The notes under the pieces were generated by a model. That model did not search any database. It was given only the letters and a program-made list of their open reading frames with translations, and was not told where the DNA came from. From contig NZ_FPBO01000004.1 in NCBI RefSeq assembly GCF_900116645.1, positions 186,001 to 250,000 of the forward strand: 64,000 nt of DNA, read 5' to 3'. Each line of letters begins with the position of its first letter. Position 1 is the stretch's first letter. Positions 18,288 to 29,200 of this stretch are shown here, piece by piece. The position numbers and the translations under genes were made by a program. This DNA comes from Pseudoduganella namucuonensis. GTDB taxonomy: Bacteria; Pseudomonadota; Gammaproteobacteria; Burkholderiales; Burkholderiaceae_D.

Positions 18288-19538
18288 TCAGGTGTAGCCC
18301 AGGGCGCGCGGAATGTCCATGCGCGCCGCCTTGCGCGCCGGCGCGACCGCCGCCGCCAGCGACAGCAGCAGCAACAGCAGCACGCTGGCCAGCCAGTGCC
18401 AGCCCACCAGGTAGATGCGCAGCGGCACCTCGCGCGTGATCTGCGGCGGCACCCAGGTCGGCTCCAGCAGCCGCAGCAGGTACAGCTGCAGCAGCAACAC
18501 CGCCATCCCGAACAGCGCGCCGGCCGCGCCCAGCAGCGCGCTCTCGAGCGCGAACAGGCCGACGATGCCGCCGCGCCGCACCCCCAGCGCGCGCAGCGTG
18601 CCGATCTCGCGGGTGCGCTCCATCACCGCCATGCCGACCGTGTTGAGCACGCTCATGACGACGATGGTGAAGACGATCTGGAACGTGATCAGGAAGATCA
18701 CGTCGAACATCTTCTTGACCTTGGTGTAGAACGGCGCCTGTTCGCGCCAGGTCCTCAGTTCGACCTCCAGGCCGGCCGCCGCCAGCGCGCCGGCCAGCCG
18801 GTCGCGCGCCGCGTCGGCGTCGGCGCCGGCCCGCAGCAGCACCGTCACGCGGTCGGCGCCGCCGGTGTCGTACAGGCCCTGCGCGAACGCCAGCGGCACC
18901 GCCGCCAGCTTGTCCTCCAGCGCCTCGACCGGGGCGTCCACCAGCTGCGCCAGGCGCACGTCGAGCGCGTTGATCTGGCCGGACACGGTGGGCGCCATGG
19001 CCACCGCCGCGCCGCCCAGCTCCAGGTTCAGCTGGCGCGCCAGGCCCCGGCTGACGCCGATGCCGTCGCGGCGCGCGTCGTCGAGCGCCTCGCCGTCGTA
19101 CTGGCGCACCCGGTCGGCGCCGTTCGGCGCCTGCTCCATGATGGCCGCCACGTCGGACGGCACGCGTCCGGCGGCGACGAAGATGGTCGACACCTGGCCG
19201 TTGCTGAGCAGGCCGGCGATGTGCAGCGCCGGCGTGGCCAGCAGCACCTCCGGGTCGCCCAGCAGCGTGTCCCGCGCGCGCGCCAGCTCGGCCGGCGCCA
19301 GCAGGTAGCGCGCCGGATCCAGCTTGCCCTGGCGCAGGAAGCCGGCCTTGTACACCGTCAGGTGGCCGTTGCCCTCGCCGTAGATGTAGCTGTCCTCCAG
19401 GCTGCTGAAGATGTAGGCGGTGAAGCCGCCCAGCGTGTTGACGGCCACGAAGCCGAGGCCGATGGCGGCCACCGTCACCAGCGAGCGCCGCCCGTTGCGG
19501 AACAGGTTGCGCGCGGCGAGCCTGAGCCAGGTCCTCAT
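18288..19538 (-). CDS. ABC transporter permease, FtsX/MacB/LolE type
   Basis: A 416-residue inner-membrane protein. One transmembrane helix near the N-terminus (LVTVAAIGLGFVAVNTLGG) is followed by a large periplasmic domain (about residues 45-270), then three helices (IFLITFQIVFTIVVMSVLN, LFALESALLGAAGALFGMAV and SVLLLLLLSLAAAVAPA). This is the FtsX topology with the MacB core domain. The cytoplasmic loop ERTREIGTLRALGVRRGGI is the usual coupling segment for the ATPase. It overlaps the ATPase gene by 4 bp. Such transporters do not move solutes through a pore but extract lipids, lipoproteins or peptides from the membrane, which fits the LolA-like gene downstream. Confidence 0.9.
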   Translation of the reverse strand: MRTWLRLAARNLFRNGRRSLVTVAAIGLGFVAVNTLGGFTAYIFSSLEDSYIYGEGNGHLTVYKAGFLRQGKLDPARYLLAPAELARARDTLLGDPEVLLATPALHIAGLLSNGQVSTIFVAAGRVPSDVAAIMEQAPNGADRVRQYDGEALDDARRDGIGVSRGLARQLNLELGGAAVAMAPTVSGQINALDVRLAQLVDAPVEALEDKLAAVPLAFAQGLYDTGGADRVTVLLRAGADADAARDRLAGALAAAGLEVELRTWREQAPFYTKVKKMFDVIFLITFQIVFTIVVMSVLNTVGMAVMERTREIGTLRALGVRRGGIVGLFALESALLGAAGALFGMAVLLLQLYLLRLLEPTWVPPQITREVPLRIYLVGWHWLASVLLLLLLSLAAAVAPARKAARMDIPRALGYT

Positions 19539-20257
19539 GAGACCCCCCTGGCCGGCGCCACCTGGCGGTCGGACACGGCGCGGCCGTCGCGCAGCTGCAG
19601 CTGGCGGTCGACCCGCCCCAGCAGGCGCTCGTCGTGGGTGGAGAACACGAAGGTGGCGCCCTCGTGGCGGCCGATCCGGCGCATCAGCTCGATGATCATG
19701 ACGGCGTTCTCGGTGTCCAGGTTGGCGGTCGGCTCGTCGGCCACCACCAGCGCCGGGCGCGTGATCAGCGCGCGCGCGATCGCCACCCGCTGCTGCTGGC
19801 CGCCGGACAGCCTGGCCGGCCGGTGCGCCATGTGCGCGGCCAGCCCGACCTGCGCCAGCCGCTCGGCCGCCTCGGCGCGCGCGGTCCTCTCCGGCGCGCC
19901 GCCGATCTGCAGCGGCAGCATCACGTTCTCCAGCGCCGACAGCACCGGGACCAGGTTGAAGCTCTGGAACACGAAGCCGATGGCGCGGTTGCGCACGTCG
20001 CTGCGGCGCCGGTCCGACATCCGCGCCGTCGGTTCGCCGTCGAAGGCGAGGCTGCCGGAGGTGGGCGTGTCGAGCAGGCCGAGCAGGTTGCACAGCGTCG
20101 ACTTGCCGGAGCCCGACGGCCCCCAGACGGCGATGAATTCGCCGCGCTCGATGCGCAGGTCGACGCCGGCCAGCGCGTCGAGCGCGACCTCGCCCAGCTG
20201 GTACTGTTTGCCGACGCCGCGCAGTTCGAGCAGCGGCGGCTGGATTTGGTTGAGCAT
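19535..20257 (-). CDS. ABC transporter ATP-binding protein, LolD/MacB type
   Basis: A 240-residue ATPase. Walker A is GPSGSGKST, the Q-loop is FVFQSFNLVPVLSALENV, the signature is LSGGQQQR, Walker B is ALVVADEPTANLD and the switch His is in FSTHD. All residues needed for hydrolysis are present. The FQ.FNL and DEPT.NLD wording is typical of the LolD/MacB class. The ATG at 20257 has AGGAG 5 bp upstream. It partners the FtsX-type permease with which it overlaps (ATGA). It is 62 bp downstream of the dehydratase-PPTase gene. Confidence 0.93.
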   Translation of the reverse strand: MLNQIQPPLLELRGVGKQYQLGEVALDALAGVDLRIERGEFIAVWGPSGSGKSTLCNLLGLLDTPTSGSLAFDGEPTARMSDRRRSDVRNRAIGFVFQSFNLVPVLSALENVMLPLQIGGAPERTARAEAAERLAQVGLAAHMAHRPARLSGGQQQRVAIARALITRPALVVADEPTANLDTENAVMIIELMRRIGRHEGATFVFSTHDERLLGRVDRQLQLRDGRAVSDRQVAPARGVS

Positions 20258-20319
20258 ATGCACTCCTGTGGGATTGGGCGGGCGCGCGGGCGCCGGCCGG
20301 GGGAAAACGCGCCGCGGTG

Positions 20320-21966
20320 TCAGCCGCCGGGCGCGGGGTCGGCGGCGACGGCGCACACCAGGTCGCCCTCGCGCAGGCTGTGCACCAGCGCCTCGCGCCC
20401 GCCGGGCCCGTGGCGCATCAGCAGCGCGCCGTCGGGCTCGCGCCGCAGCGCCGCGTAGCGCCGGGGCGAGCCCAGGCAGCCGGTGCCCATCAGCTTGCCC
20501 AGCGCCTCCTTGGCGCACCACAACCGGGTCTGCCATTCGGCGGCCTGGGCCGGGGTGGCGTCCGGCAGCAGCGCCAGCTCGGCCGGGCCGGCGTAGGCGG
20601 CCAGGCAGGCCGGCTCGCGCGCGGCCACGCGCTCCAGGTCCACGCCCACCGGCGCGCCGTGCGCCACCGCCACCGCGCGCTCGCCGTGGTGGGCGATGCT
20701 GAGCGAGGGCGGCGCCTGCGGGCCCGGCCAGACGTCCACCCGGGGCTGGCCCCGCTCGTCGGCCGCCAGCGAGAACGCCGCCGGGTGCAGCATGTCGGCC
20801 GCGCCGCCGCCGCGCGCGGCCCACACCCGCGCCGCGTCCTTGGCGGCGATCCGGCCCAGCAGCCAGGCCAGCTGGCGCGCCGCGGGCAGCGCGTGGTACG
20901 GCGCCATCTCGGCCAGGTGCAGGTAGTGCCGCGCCAGCAGGCCGCGGTCGAAATCGGCGACGGCGCGCCCGTCCATGCAGCGGCACACCAGGGCCGCGCC
21001 GGCCGCCGCCGGCAGCGCCTGCTCCACGCTGAGCAGGTGGCGGCAGGGCTGGCGGCGGAAGTCCAGCAGTTGCCGGTCCCAGCGGAACTGCCACGACTTC
21101 CAGTCGCGGATGCGCAGCCAGGGTGCGCCGGCGCCGTCGCCGATCTCGACGTCGCTGCTCAGCAGCTTGCCCAGCGCGCGGGTGCGCACGCGGATCGGCA
21201 CCCGGCTGCCGGGCGGCGGCGTCGGGCCGTAGTATTCCAGCTTGCCCAGGCCGATCGGGAAGGTCACGCGCCCGTGGCGCGCCATGGCCCACACGCCGAT
21301 CAGCTGCCCCACCCCGTCCATCAGCGCCGGATCGGTCAGCAGCTGCGGCGCGGCGCTGGAGCGGAACAGGCGGTCCGGCGCGCGCACCGCCAGCGTGCCG
21401 GCCGCGTCGTCCCGGTCCAGCGCGATCGGGCCGTCCAGGCAGCGCAGCGTGGGGCCGTGGAACAGCTGGCGGCTGGCGTAGACCTCGGCCGCGCCGATGG
21501 CCGCCGCCGCGGCCGGCGCGGCCGCCACCGGCTCCAGGCTGTGGCGGTAGTGCGCGCCGAACAGCAACTCGGCGCTGATGGCCGGCTGCGGCGCGTCGCC
21601 GGCGACGATGGAGGCGGCCACCCGGATCCCGCGCGGCCCGGCCTCCTCCAGCACCCGCGCCTCGATGCGCAGCGCCAGCGTGGCGCTGTCCTCCAGCGCG
21701 ATCCAGCGCACCGCGCCGACGGCGTCGATGCCGGTCAGGCCCAGTCCCGGCGCCAGGCACGCGGCCACCTCGGCCATCGCCTCCAGGCTGAAGGTCATCG
21801 GCAGCACCGGGTAGCAGGCCGCCAGCGGCTTGTGCGGGCGGGCCGGCACGAAGTGGTGGTCGGCCAGGTGCAGGTCCTCGTCCAGCGCCAGGGTGCGCAG
21901 CACGGCGATGCCGCGGCCCGGGACGTGGCCCAGGACCTCGCCCAGGAAGGGCATGGCCGGCGTCAT
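20320..21966 (-). CDS. polyketide dehydratase fused to 4'-phosphopantetheinyl transferase
   Basis: A 548-residue two-part enzyme. Residues about 1-290 are a double-hotdog dehydratase of the PKS/PUFA-synthase type: LADHHFVP carries the catalytic His37, YPVLPMTFSLEAMAE matches the N-terminal fold, and LFHGPTLRCL and DPALMDGVGQ in the second fold carry the Asp. Residues about 410-548 are an Sfp/AcpS-type phosphopantetheinyl transferase with VGVDLERV and LWCAKEALGKLMG, the Mg and catalytic motifs. The dehydratase would remove water from the beta-hydroxyacyl chain, and the transferase would activate the ACP of the large FAS/PKS next door. It overlaps the type III PKS gene by 4 bp. The two halves are normally separate proteins. 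Confidence 0.85.
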   Translation of the reverse strand: MTPAMPFLGEVLGHVPGRGIAVLRTLALDEDLHLADHHFVPARPHKPLAACYPVLPMTFSLEAMAEVAACLAPGLGLTGIDAVGAVRWIALEDSATLALRIEARVLEEAGPRGIRVAASIVAGDAPQPAISAELLFGAHYRHSLEPVAAAPAAAAAIGAAEVYASRQLFHGPTLRCLDGPIALDRDDAAGTLAVRAPDRLFRSSAAPQLLTDPALMDGVGQLIGVWAMARHGRVTFPIGLGKLEYYGPTPPPGSRVPIRVRTRALGKLLSSDVEIGDGAGAPWLRIRDWKSWQFRWDRQLLDFRRQPCRHLLSVEQALPAAAGAALVCRCMDGRAVADFDRGLLARHYLHLAEMAPYHALPAARQLAWLLGRIAAKDAARVWAARGGGAADMLHPAAFSLAADERGQPRVDVWPGPQAPPSLSIAHHGERAVAVAHGAPVGVDLERVAAREPACLAAYAGPAELALLPDATPAQAAEWQTRLWCAKEALGKLMGTGCLGSPRRYAALRREPDGALLMRHGPGGREALVHSLREGDLVCAVAADPAPGG

Positions 21967-23180
21967 GTCTTCTCCATCACCAGGCCGGTCACGGTCAGGC
22001 CGGGACCGAAGCCCAGCGCCACCACCCGGGTGCCGGCGGCGATGTCCGGCTCGTCGACGATGCCCTTGAGGATGTGCGGAATGGTGGCCGAGGACATATT
22101 GCCGTTCTCGCGGAACACCTGCTTGCTGATGGCCACCTGCTCGTCGCGCAGCCCGAGCTCGCCCTGCACGTGCTCGACGATCTTCGGCCCGCCCGGGTGG
22201 ATCGCGAACACCAGGCCGTCGCGCTCGCTCTCGAACTCGATGCCGGCGCGCCGCAGCAGGCCGACCACGAAGGCGCGCACATGGCGCTTGATCACCACCG
22301 GCACCATCACCGACAGGGTCATCTGGAACTGGTGCGAGGCCGGCACCCAGGTCATGTCGTCGGCCGAATCGGGCAGCAGGTGCTCGTGCGCGGCCAGCAC
22401 GCGCAGGCCGCGCCGCCCGCGCCGCCGCACGTGGGCGTCACTGCCCAGCGAGTAGCGGATGAAGCCGTCCGCGAACAGGCTCATGGTGATGATGTTCTCG
22501 ATGCCGTCGTCCTCGATGTTGTGGTGGCCCGACAGCAGCTCGGTGTGCACGATGTCGACCAGTTCGCGCGGGGCGCCGTCGTGCCAGTGGGCCGACGCCA
22601 GGAAGCCGTGCGCCATCTTGATGGCCGGGAAGGCGCCGTAGCAGCCCATGTGGTAGCTGTGCGTGACGGTGGTGTCGTACCATTCGCGTTGCGCCGCCAT
22701 GCGCTCGACCGGGCTGGGCGCGAGGTAGCCGGAGCAGGTCACGTGGATCAGGTCGTCCGGCGCCTCGCGGCCGGACGGGAACAGCTCGTCCAGGCAACCG
22801 CCGACGATCTTGCCGTAGGCCGCGTGGCGCCGTTTCAGGTCGAAGCCCCTGGTGTCCTCGGGGCCGTCGAACAGGCGCAGGTGCTCCTCCTCCGGTTCCT
22901 TGAGCACCAGTTCGCCCTCGTTGTAGCGCAGGTCCACCAGGCGCGGGAACAGCACCAGCTGGCGGCGGTGGATCTGGTCGGTCGAGACGGCGTAGCGGGC
23001 GATCTTGTCGCGCATGTGGCGCAGCGTGCGCAGCAGGTCCTCCTTCTTGTCCAGCTGGTGCGCCTTGCAGTGGCCCTTGGCCAGGCCGAAGGCCGATATC
23101 TCGAGCGCGACGCGCTGGCCGACCGGGCGGGCGACCTGGGCCGGCTGGAAATCAAACAACACGGGTTGGGGGGCGTTCAT
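21963..23180 (-). CDS. type III polyketide synthase / KAS III-like enzyme
   Basis: A 405-residue thiolase-fold condensing enzyme. The catalytic triad can be seen: Cys180 in YHMGCYGAF, His328 in AIHPGGPKI and Asn361 in ENGNMSS. GCYGAF with HPGGPKI is the pattern of bacterial chalcone-synthase-like (type III PKS) proteins rather than FabH. These enzymes extend an acyl starter with malonyl-CoA and often cyclise it to a resorcinol, pyrone or related ring. AGGAG precedes the ATG. It lies 36 bp after the FAS/PKS gene and overlaps the dehydratase gene. By analogy with Azotobacter ars genes, where a type I FAS feeds a type III PKS to make phenolic lipids, it likely accepts the chain made by its neighbour. 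The product is inference. Confidence 0.82.
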   Translation of the reverse strand: MNAPQPVLFDFQPAQVARPVGQRVALEISAFGLAKGHCKAHQLDKKEDLLRTLRHMRDKIARYAVSTDQIHRRQLVLFPRLVDLRYNEGELVLKEPEEEHLRLFDGPEDTRGFDLKRRHAAYGKIVGGCLDELFPSGREAPDDLIHVTCSGYLAPSPVERMAAQREWYDTTVTHSYHMGCYGAFPAIKMAHGFLASAHWHDGAPRELVDIVHTELLSGHHNIEDDGIENIITMSLFADGFIRYSLGSDAHVRRRGRRGLRVLAAHEHLLPDSADDMTWVPASHQFQMTLSVMVPVVIKRHVRAFVVGLLRRAGIEFESERDGLVFAIHPGGPKIVEHVQGELGLRDEQVAISKQVFRENGNMSSATIPHILKGIVDEPDIAAGTRVVALGFGPGLTVTGLVMEKT

Positions 23181-23216
23181 TGCGGTTCTCCTGGTGCGTG
23201 GAATGGAACGGAAACG

Positions 23217-26200
23217 TCAGCGGCGCGCCCGCGGCGCGGCGATCTGGCGCATGCTGGAGGTGATCACCAGTTCGGGCTCGCCGGCCGCGCCGCGGGCGAT
23301 CTCGCGCAGGAAATGGCGGCGCCCCTCCTCCGGCGCGATCGGGCGGATCGCGCGCGCCGCGTACAGCTTGCGCAGGCCGTCGTCGACCATGCCGGCGTCC
23401 CACGGGCCCCAGTTGATCGACAGCGCGTGGACCCCGGGCCAGCGCGCGCCGAGGCTGTCGGCCAGCTTGTTGAGCACCTCGTTGGCGGCGCTGTAGTCGC
23501 ACTGGCCGGCGTTGCCGAAACGCCCCGCCACCGACGAGAAGAAGGCGATGAAGCGCAGGCTGTCGGGGCGCAGGCGCTCGGCCAGCAGCAGCGCCGGCAG
23601 CACCTTGGTGTCGAACACGGCCTCGAACGAGGCCTGCGTCTTGTCGCCGATCAGCTTGTCGTCGACCACGCCGGCGCCGTGCAGCACGCCGTCGACGCGG
23701 CCGTGGCGCAGGTACAGGTCGTCCAGCAGCGCGGCCAGCGCCGGGCCGTCGCGCACGTCGAGCGCGTGGTACTCGACCACGGAACCGCTGGCGCGCATGG
23801 CGGCCAGGTTGGCGCGGGTCTGCCGCTCGCGCAGCACGGAGCGCACCGCCCGGTCGACCTCGGCCGGCTTGACCTTGGGCCGCGCGGCGCGCATCCGCTC
23901 CAGCAGCACCCGCCGCAGATCCTCCGCGGGCACGCCGCGCGTGTCCTCGCCCTCCTCGCCGGGCGGCGCGCTGCGGCCCACCAGCACCATGGTCGGCCGG
24001 TATTCGGCCGCCAGCGCGCAGGCGATGTCGGCGGTGATGCCGTAGGCGCCGCCGGTCACCAGCAGCACGGCGCCGTGCGCCAGGCGCAGCGCCGCCAGTT
24101 CCTCGCGCGGCGCGTCGTCGCCGCGCAGGTCCAGGCGCCAGCGCCCGGCCGCCGTCAGTCCGGTCTCCACCGCCTCCGGCGCGCCCTGCAGCTCGGCCAG
24201 CAGGCGCGGCGCCAGGGCCTCGGGCGCGATGTCCGGCGCCGCGTCCACGCACTGCACCCGCACCGCCGGCCACTCGCGCGCGGCGGACTTGGCCACGCCC
24301 AGCGTGCCGGCGCTGGCGGCGGCCAGCTCGCCGGCGCGGGCCAGGCCGAAGCGGCCATCGAGCCGGGTCAGGTTCAGCACCCGCCCGGCGCCCTGCGTGG
24401 CGGACGCCCTCAGGTCCGGCTGCAGCGCCTGCAGCAGCAGGAACAGGGCGCGCGCGTCGTGCACGTGGGCGTCGTCCGTCCCCTGGTCGGCGCCCATCAG
24501 GTTGACCAGCGCGCCGAACGGACGCCGGGCCTCCTCCAGCGCGCGCCAGGCGCGCACGCCGGCCGCCTGCGACAGGTCGGCCGTGCAGCGCACCGCGTCC
24601 AGCCGCGCGCTGGCGGCGCCCGGTATCAGCTGGAGCACCGTGTAGCCGCGCTGTTCGAGCGCGTCGCGCAGCGCCGTCGCCAGCGCCGACTCGGCGCCGG
24701 CCAGCAGCACCGGGAAGGCGCGCGACAGCTCCGCGCCGGGCGCGGGCCGGGCGGCCGCCTCCAGCGCCCGCACCACATAGCGGCGCACCGGGTCGGCCGG
24801 CTCGGCCGCGGCCACCACCGGGGCCGGGGCCGGGACCGGGACCGGGGCCGAAACAGGCTCCACCGCCTCAGACTGCGGAGACGACGGAGCCGGCGCTTTT
24901 TTTGGCGCGGTCTCCTCCAGCGGAGCGCTCTCCTCCGGCGGAGCGGCCGGCTCCAGGGAGAGCGCGTACCAGTCGACGATCTGGTTGAGCGTCTTGTAGC
25001 CGGACAGTTCGCCGATGACGGCCTCCTCGTCGCGCTCGCCGATCAGGTCGTAGCGCGCGGTGAGGCCGCTGAAGATCTCGATGCGCTTGATCGAGTCGAT
25101 GCCCAGGTCCGCCTCCATGTCGGCGTCCAGGTCCAGCATGTCGGTCGGATAGCCGGTGCGTTCGGACACGGCCCTCAGCAGCTCGGCCTTGAATTCGGCC
25201 GCGCCGGGTTTGACGGTGCCGTCGGGCGCGGCGGCCGGCGTCGCGCCCAGCGGCGGCAGCACCGGGATGGGCGGCGTGGCCCCGCGCGGCGCGGCGGGCG
25301 CGGGGGTGGCGACCCGCGCGGCGGCGGCCGGCGCCGCGGCGGCCGGCTCGGGCGCGCTTGGCGCGGCGGCCACCAGGTGTATCGGTGGCGCGGCCGCGCG
25401 GGCGGGCGCCATCGCGGGCTGCCCGTCCTCCAGCGGCGCGTCCCGCAGCGGCGCGCCGGCGCGCGGCCAGGCCGCGCCGTCGGTCCCGGAAGTCCCGGCC
25501 GGCGCCATCAGGGCCGGCGCCTCGGGCAGGCGCTCGTAGGCCAGGCCGGCCAGCTGGGCCTGGAAATCGATGAAGTGGCGCAGGCTGAATTGCTGCTCGC
25601 GCTGCAGGTCGAGCAGGCGCGCCAGGCCATGCTGGATCTGGGCGATCTGCGCGTGGCCCGGCGCGCCTTGGACCGCGTGCGGCGCGGAGGGCGGTTCGTG
25701 GGCGGTGAATTCTTCTGCGTTCATGGTGCTTCTCCTTTGGTGGGATGTGGGCAAGGAACTGGCGGATCGGCGCGGCGGCAAGCGGTACACGGGCGCGCCG
25801 GACGCCGCCGGCACGTGCGAGGCGGCGCGTTGGGCGGGCGCCGGCGTACCGGCGGCGGCGCCGGTCGTCGCGCCCGCGTCGGTCATGGCGCCGACGTCGG
25901 TCATGGCGGCGGCGCCGGTCGTCCCACCCGCGTCGGCCAGGGCGCCCGCGTCCGCCATCGCGGCGCGCGCCGGCCGGGACGGCGCGGCGTGCCAGGGCAA
26001 GGCCCGGCCGCCGTTGACGCGCCAGGCCAGCGGCCCCGGCGCGGCGCGCCGCGCGGCCTCCGCGGCCACCTGCTCCAGCGTGGCCTCGTCCAGGCCGCGC
26101 CCGGCGAACCAGGGCCCGATGTCGACCGGCAAGCCGATCGACATCGCCTGCGCCAGCAGCTGCGCCAGTTGCTGCCAGCCGGGCCGGCCCGGCGCGTCCA

Positions 26201-29200
26201 GCGACAGCGTGGTGTGCGGCCGCTGGTCCAGGATGGCGTCGACCAGGCCGCCCAGCACCAGCCCGGGGCCGCATTCGACGAACACACGCGCGCCGTCCCG
26301 GTACATGGCCTCGATCTGCTCGACGAAGCGCACCGGCTCGGCCACGTGGCGCGCCAGCAGCGCGCGCATGCCCTCGGCCGACGCGGGATGCGGCTCGGCC
26401 GTGGTGTTGGAATAGACCGGGACGCGCGGCGGCTGGAACGCGACCGCCTCCAGCTCCGCGGCCAGCGGCGCGCGCACGCCGTCCATCACGGCGCAGTGGA
26501 AGGCGGCGCTGACCGGCAGCCTGCGCACCCGCATGCCCTCGGCCTGCAGCGGCGGCAGCGCGGCGTCGAGCGCCTCCGCGCCGCCGGCGACGATGGTCTG
26601 CCGCGGCGCGTTCAGGTTGGCGATGCCGACCCCCAGCCCGAGGCGCGCGATGGCCTCCGCCACGCGCGCGCCGTCGCCGTCCAGCACCGCCATTGCGCCG
26701 GCCGGGGCGCCGGCCGCCAGCCGGCCGCGCGCGGCGGACAGGCGGCGCAGGCCATCCGGCGTGATGGCGCCGGCCGCGCACAGGGCCACGTACTCGCCGT
26801 AGCTGTGGCCGGCCGCGAAGTCCGGCGCCAGCCCGAAGCCGGACAGCAGTTCGAAGGCGGCCATGCCGGCCATGCCCAGCGCCGGCTGCGCCGCCTCGGT
26901 GGCGTTCAGCGCGCGCTGTTGCGCCTCGCGCCCGGCGTCGTCGAACACCGGCGCGGGGTAGACCAGGCCGGCGATGGCGGGCTGGTCCGAGAACCAGCGC
27001 TGCAGCGCCGGCGCGCCCATCACCAGGTCGCGCAGCATGTTCACGCGCTGCGAACCCTGGCCCGGGAACAGGAAGGCCACGCGGCCGGCGTCGCTGGCGC
27101 TTTCACGGTAGTACAGCCCGGGCGGCTGGCGGATCTCGGCCCGCTCCGGCAGCAGTTCCAGCGCGCGCCGCAGACGCTGGCGCAATTCGTCCACGCCGCC
27201 CGCCGTCAGCACCAGGCGGCAGGGATGGCCGCCGTTGGCGCGCCGCGCCGCGTGCTGCTCGCGGTGCAGCGCGCAGGCCAGGCGCGCCAGGTCGCCCGGC
27301 GCCGCGTGCTCCAGCGCCGCCAGCAGGCGCCCGGCGGCGTCGATGATCTCCGCCCGCGTGGCGGCGGCGAAGCAGAAGATCTCGGCCTCGCGCGGCTGCA
27401 GGCTGGACGCGTCGGCCTCGCGGTAGCGGCCCGTGTATTCGCCCAGCACCAGATGGAAATTGGTGCCGCCGAAACCGAACGCGCTGACCCCGCAATGGCG
27501 CCGGCCGCCGGCCGCGTGCAGCCAGGGGCGCGCCTCGGTGTTCAGGTAGAACGGCGAGGCGTCGTCGGCGAGCGCCCGGGCCGGCCGCTCGACGCCGATG
27601 GTGGGCGGCAGCACGCGATGGCGCAGCGCCAGCGCGCCCTTGATCAGGCCCGCCATGCCCGCCGCCACCTTGCTGTGGCCGATCATCGACTTCACCGAGC
27701 CGAGCGCGATGCCGCGCGGCGCGGCGCCGCCGAACACCCCGCCCAGCGCCTCCAGCTCCGAGCGGTCGCCCAGCGCGGTGCCGGTGCCGTGCGCCTCGAC
27801 CAGGCCGACGCTGGCCGGCTCCAGGCCCGCGTCGCGGTAGGCGCGCCGCAGCGCCAGCATCTGGCCGGCCGGATGCGGCGCGGTCAGGCTGCGGTTGCGG
27901 CCGTCGCTGGAACTGCCGATGCCCTCGATCAGCGCGTACACGCGGTCGCCGTCGCGCTCGGCGTCGGCCAGGCGCTTCAGCACCACGGCGCCCACCCCCT
28001 CGCTGATGGCGATGCCGTCGGCGCCGTGGTCGAAGGGGCGCGAGCGGCCGCGCGGCGACAGCGCGTGGGTCTGGGCGAAGCACATGAAGCCGATGGCGCC
28101 GTTGGTGCAGTCGATGCCGCCGGCCAGCGCCACGTCCGCGTCGCCGTGGCGCAGCTGCTTGATGGCCACGTCCAGCGCGGCCAGGGACGCGGCGCAGGCC
28201 GCGTCGACCGTGAAGTTGGTGCCGCCCAGGTCGAGCCGGTTGGCCACGCGTCCGGCCACCACGTTGCCCAGGATGCCGGGGAAGGCATCCTCGGTCCACC
28301 GCGGCAGCGCCTCGCGGTTCAGCGTCTCGACGATGCGCTCGCGCTCCCCCTCGTCCAGGCCCTCGACCCGCGCCAGGTACAGCGGCAGCAGCGTGCGGAA
28401 GTTGTAATAGCTGCTCAGGTCCGCCATGCCGCCGACGGCGAAGATGCTGGCGGTGCGCTCGCGCGGGAAGGGGCGCGTGTCCAAGCCGGCGTCGGCCAGC
28501 GCCTGGCGCGCCACCTCCAGCGCCAGCAGCTGCATCGGCTCGATCGCCGCCAGGCTGGCCGGCGCGATGCCGTAGCGCTGCGGATCGAAGGCGATATCGT
28601 CGAGGAAGCCGCCCCACTTGGCGTACACCTTGTCGGGCACGCCGCGTCCGGGCTGGAACATGCGCTCCGCGTCCCAGCGCTCCGGGTCCACCTCGCGCAC
28701 CGAATCGACGCCGCGCACGATGTTCTCCCAGTATTCGCGCAGGCCCTGCGCGCCCGGGAACAGGCATGCCATGCCAACGATGGCGATGGGCTCCGCCGCC
28801 GGCGCCGGCGCGGGCGCCGCTGCGGCCTGCGCCGCGCGGCCCGCCAGCAGCGCCTGGGCGCCGGCGCTCACCGATTCGTGCAGCGCCGCGATGGTGCAGG
28901 TGTCGCCGCGCAGGCGGGCCGCGTCACCCAGCATGTACACGCCCTCGCGCCGCTGCTCGCCGGCGTCCAGGCCGACGTAGCGCTCGGCCGCGCCGGCGTC
29001 GGCGCCGCGCGTGATGCCCTTGGCGGCGATGCGCAGGCGCCCGATATTGATTTTCTCCAGCGCCAGCAGCATGTCGCGCTCCGGCGTGGCGGCCCGGATC
29101 AACTCCCGCCTGGTCTTGTCGAATTCGGCGCAGAACGGGGTGGCGGCGCAGCGCGTGTAGACCCCCACGCCGGACTGCAGCAGCACGGTTTCGCGGCAGG

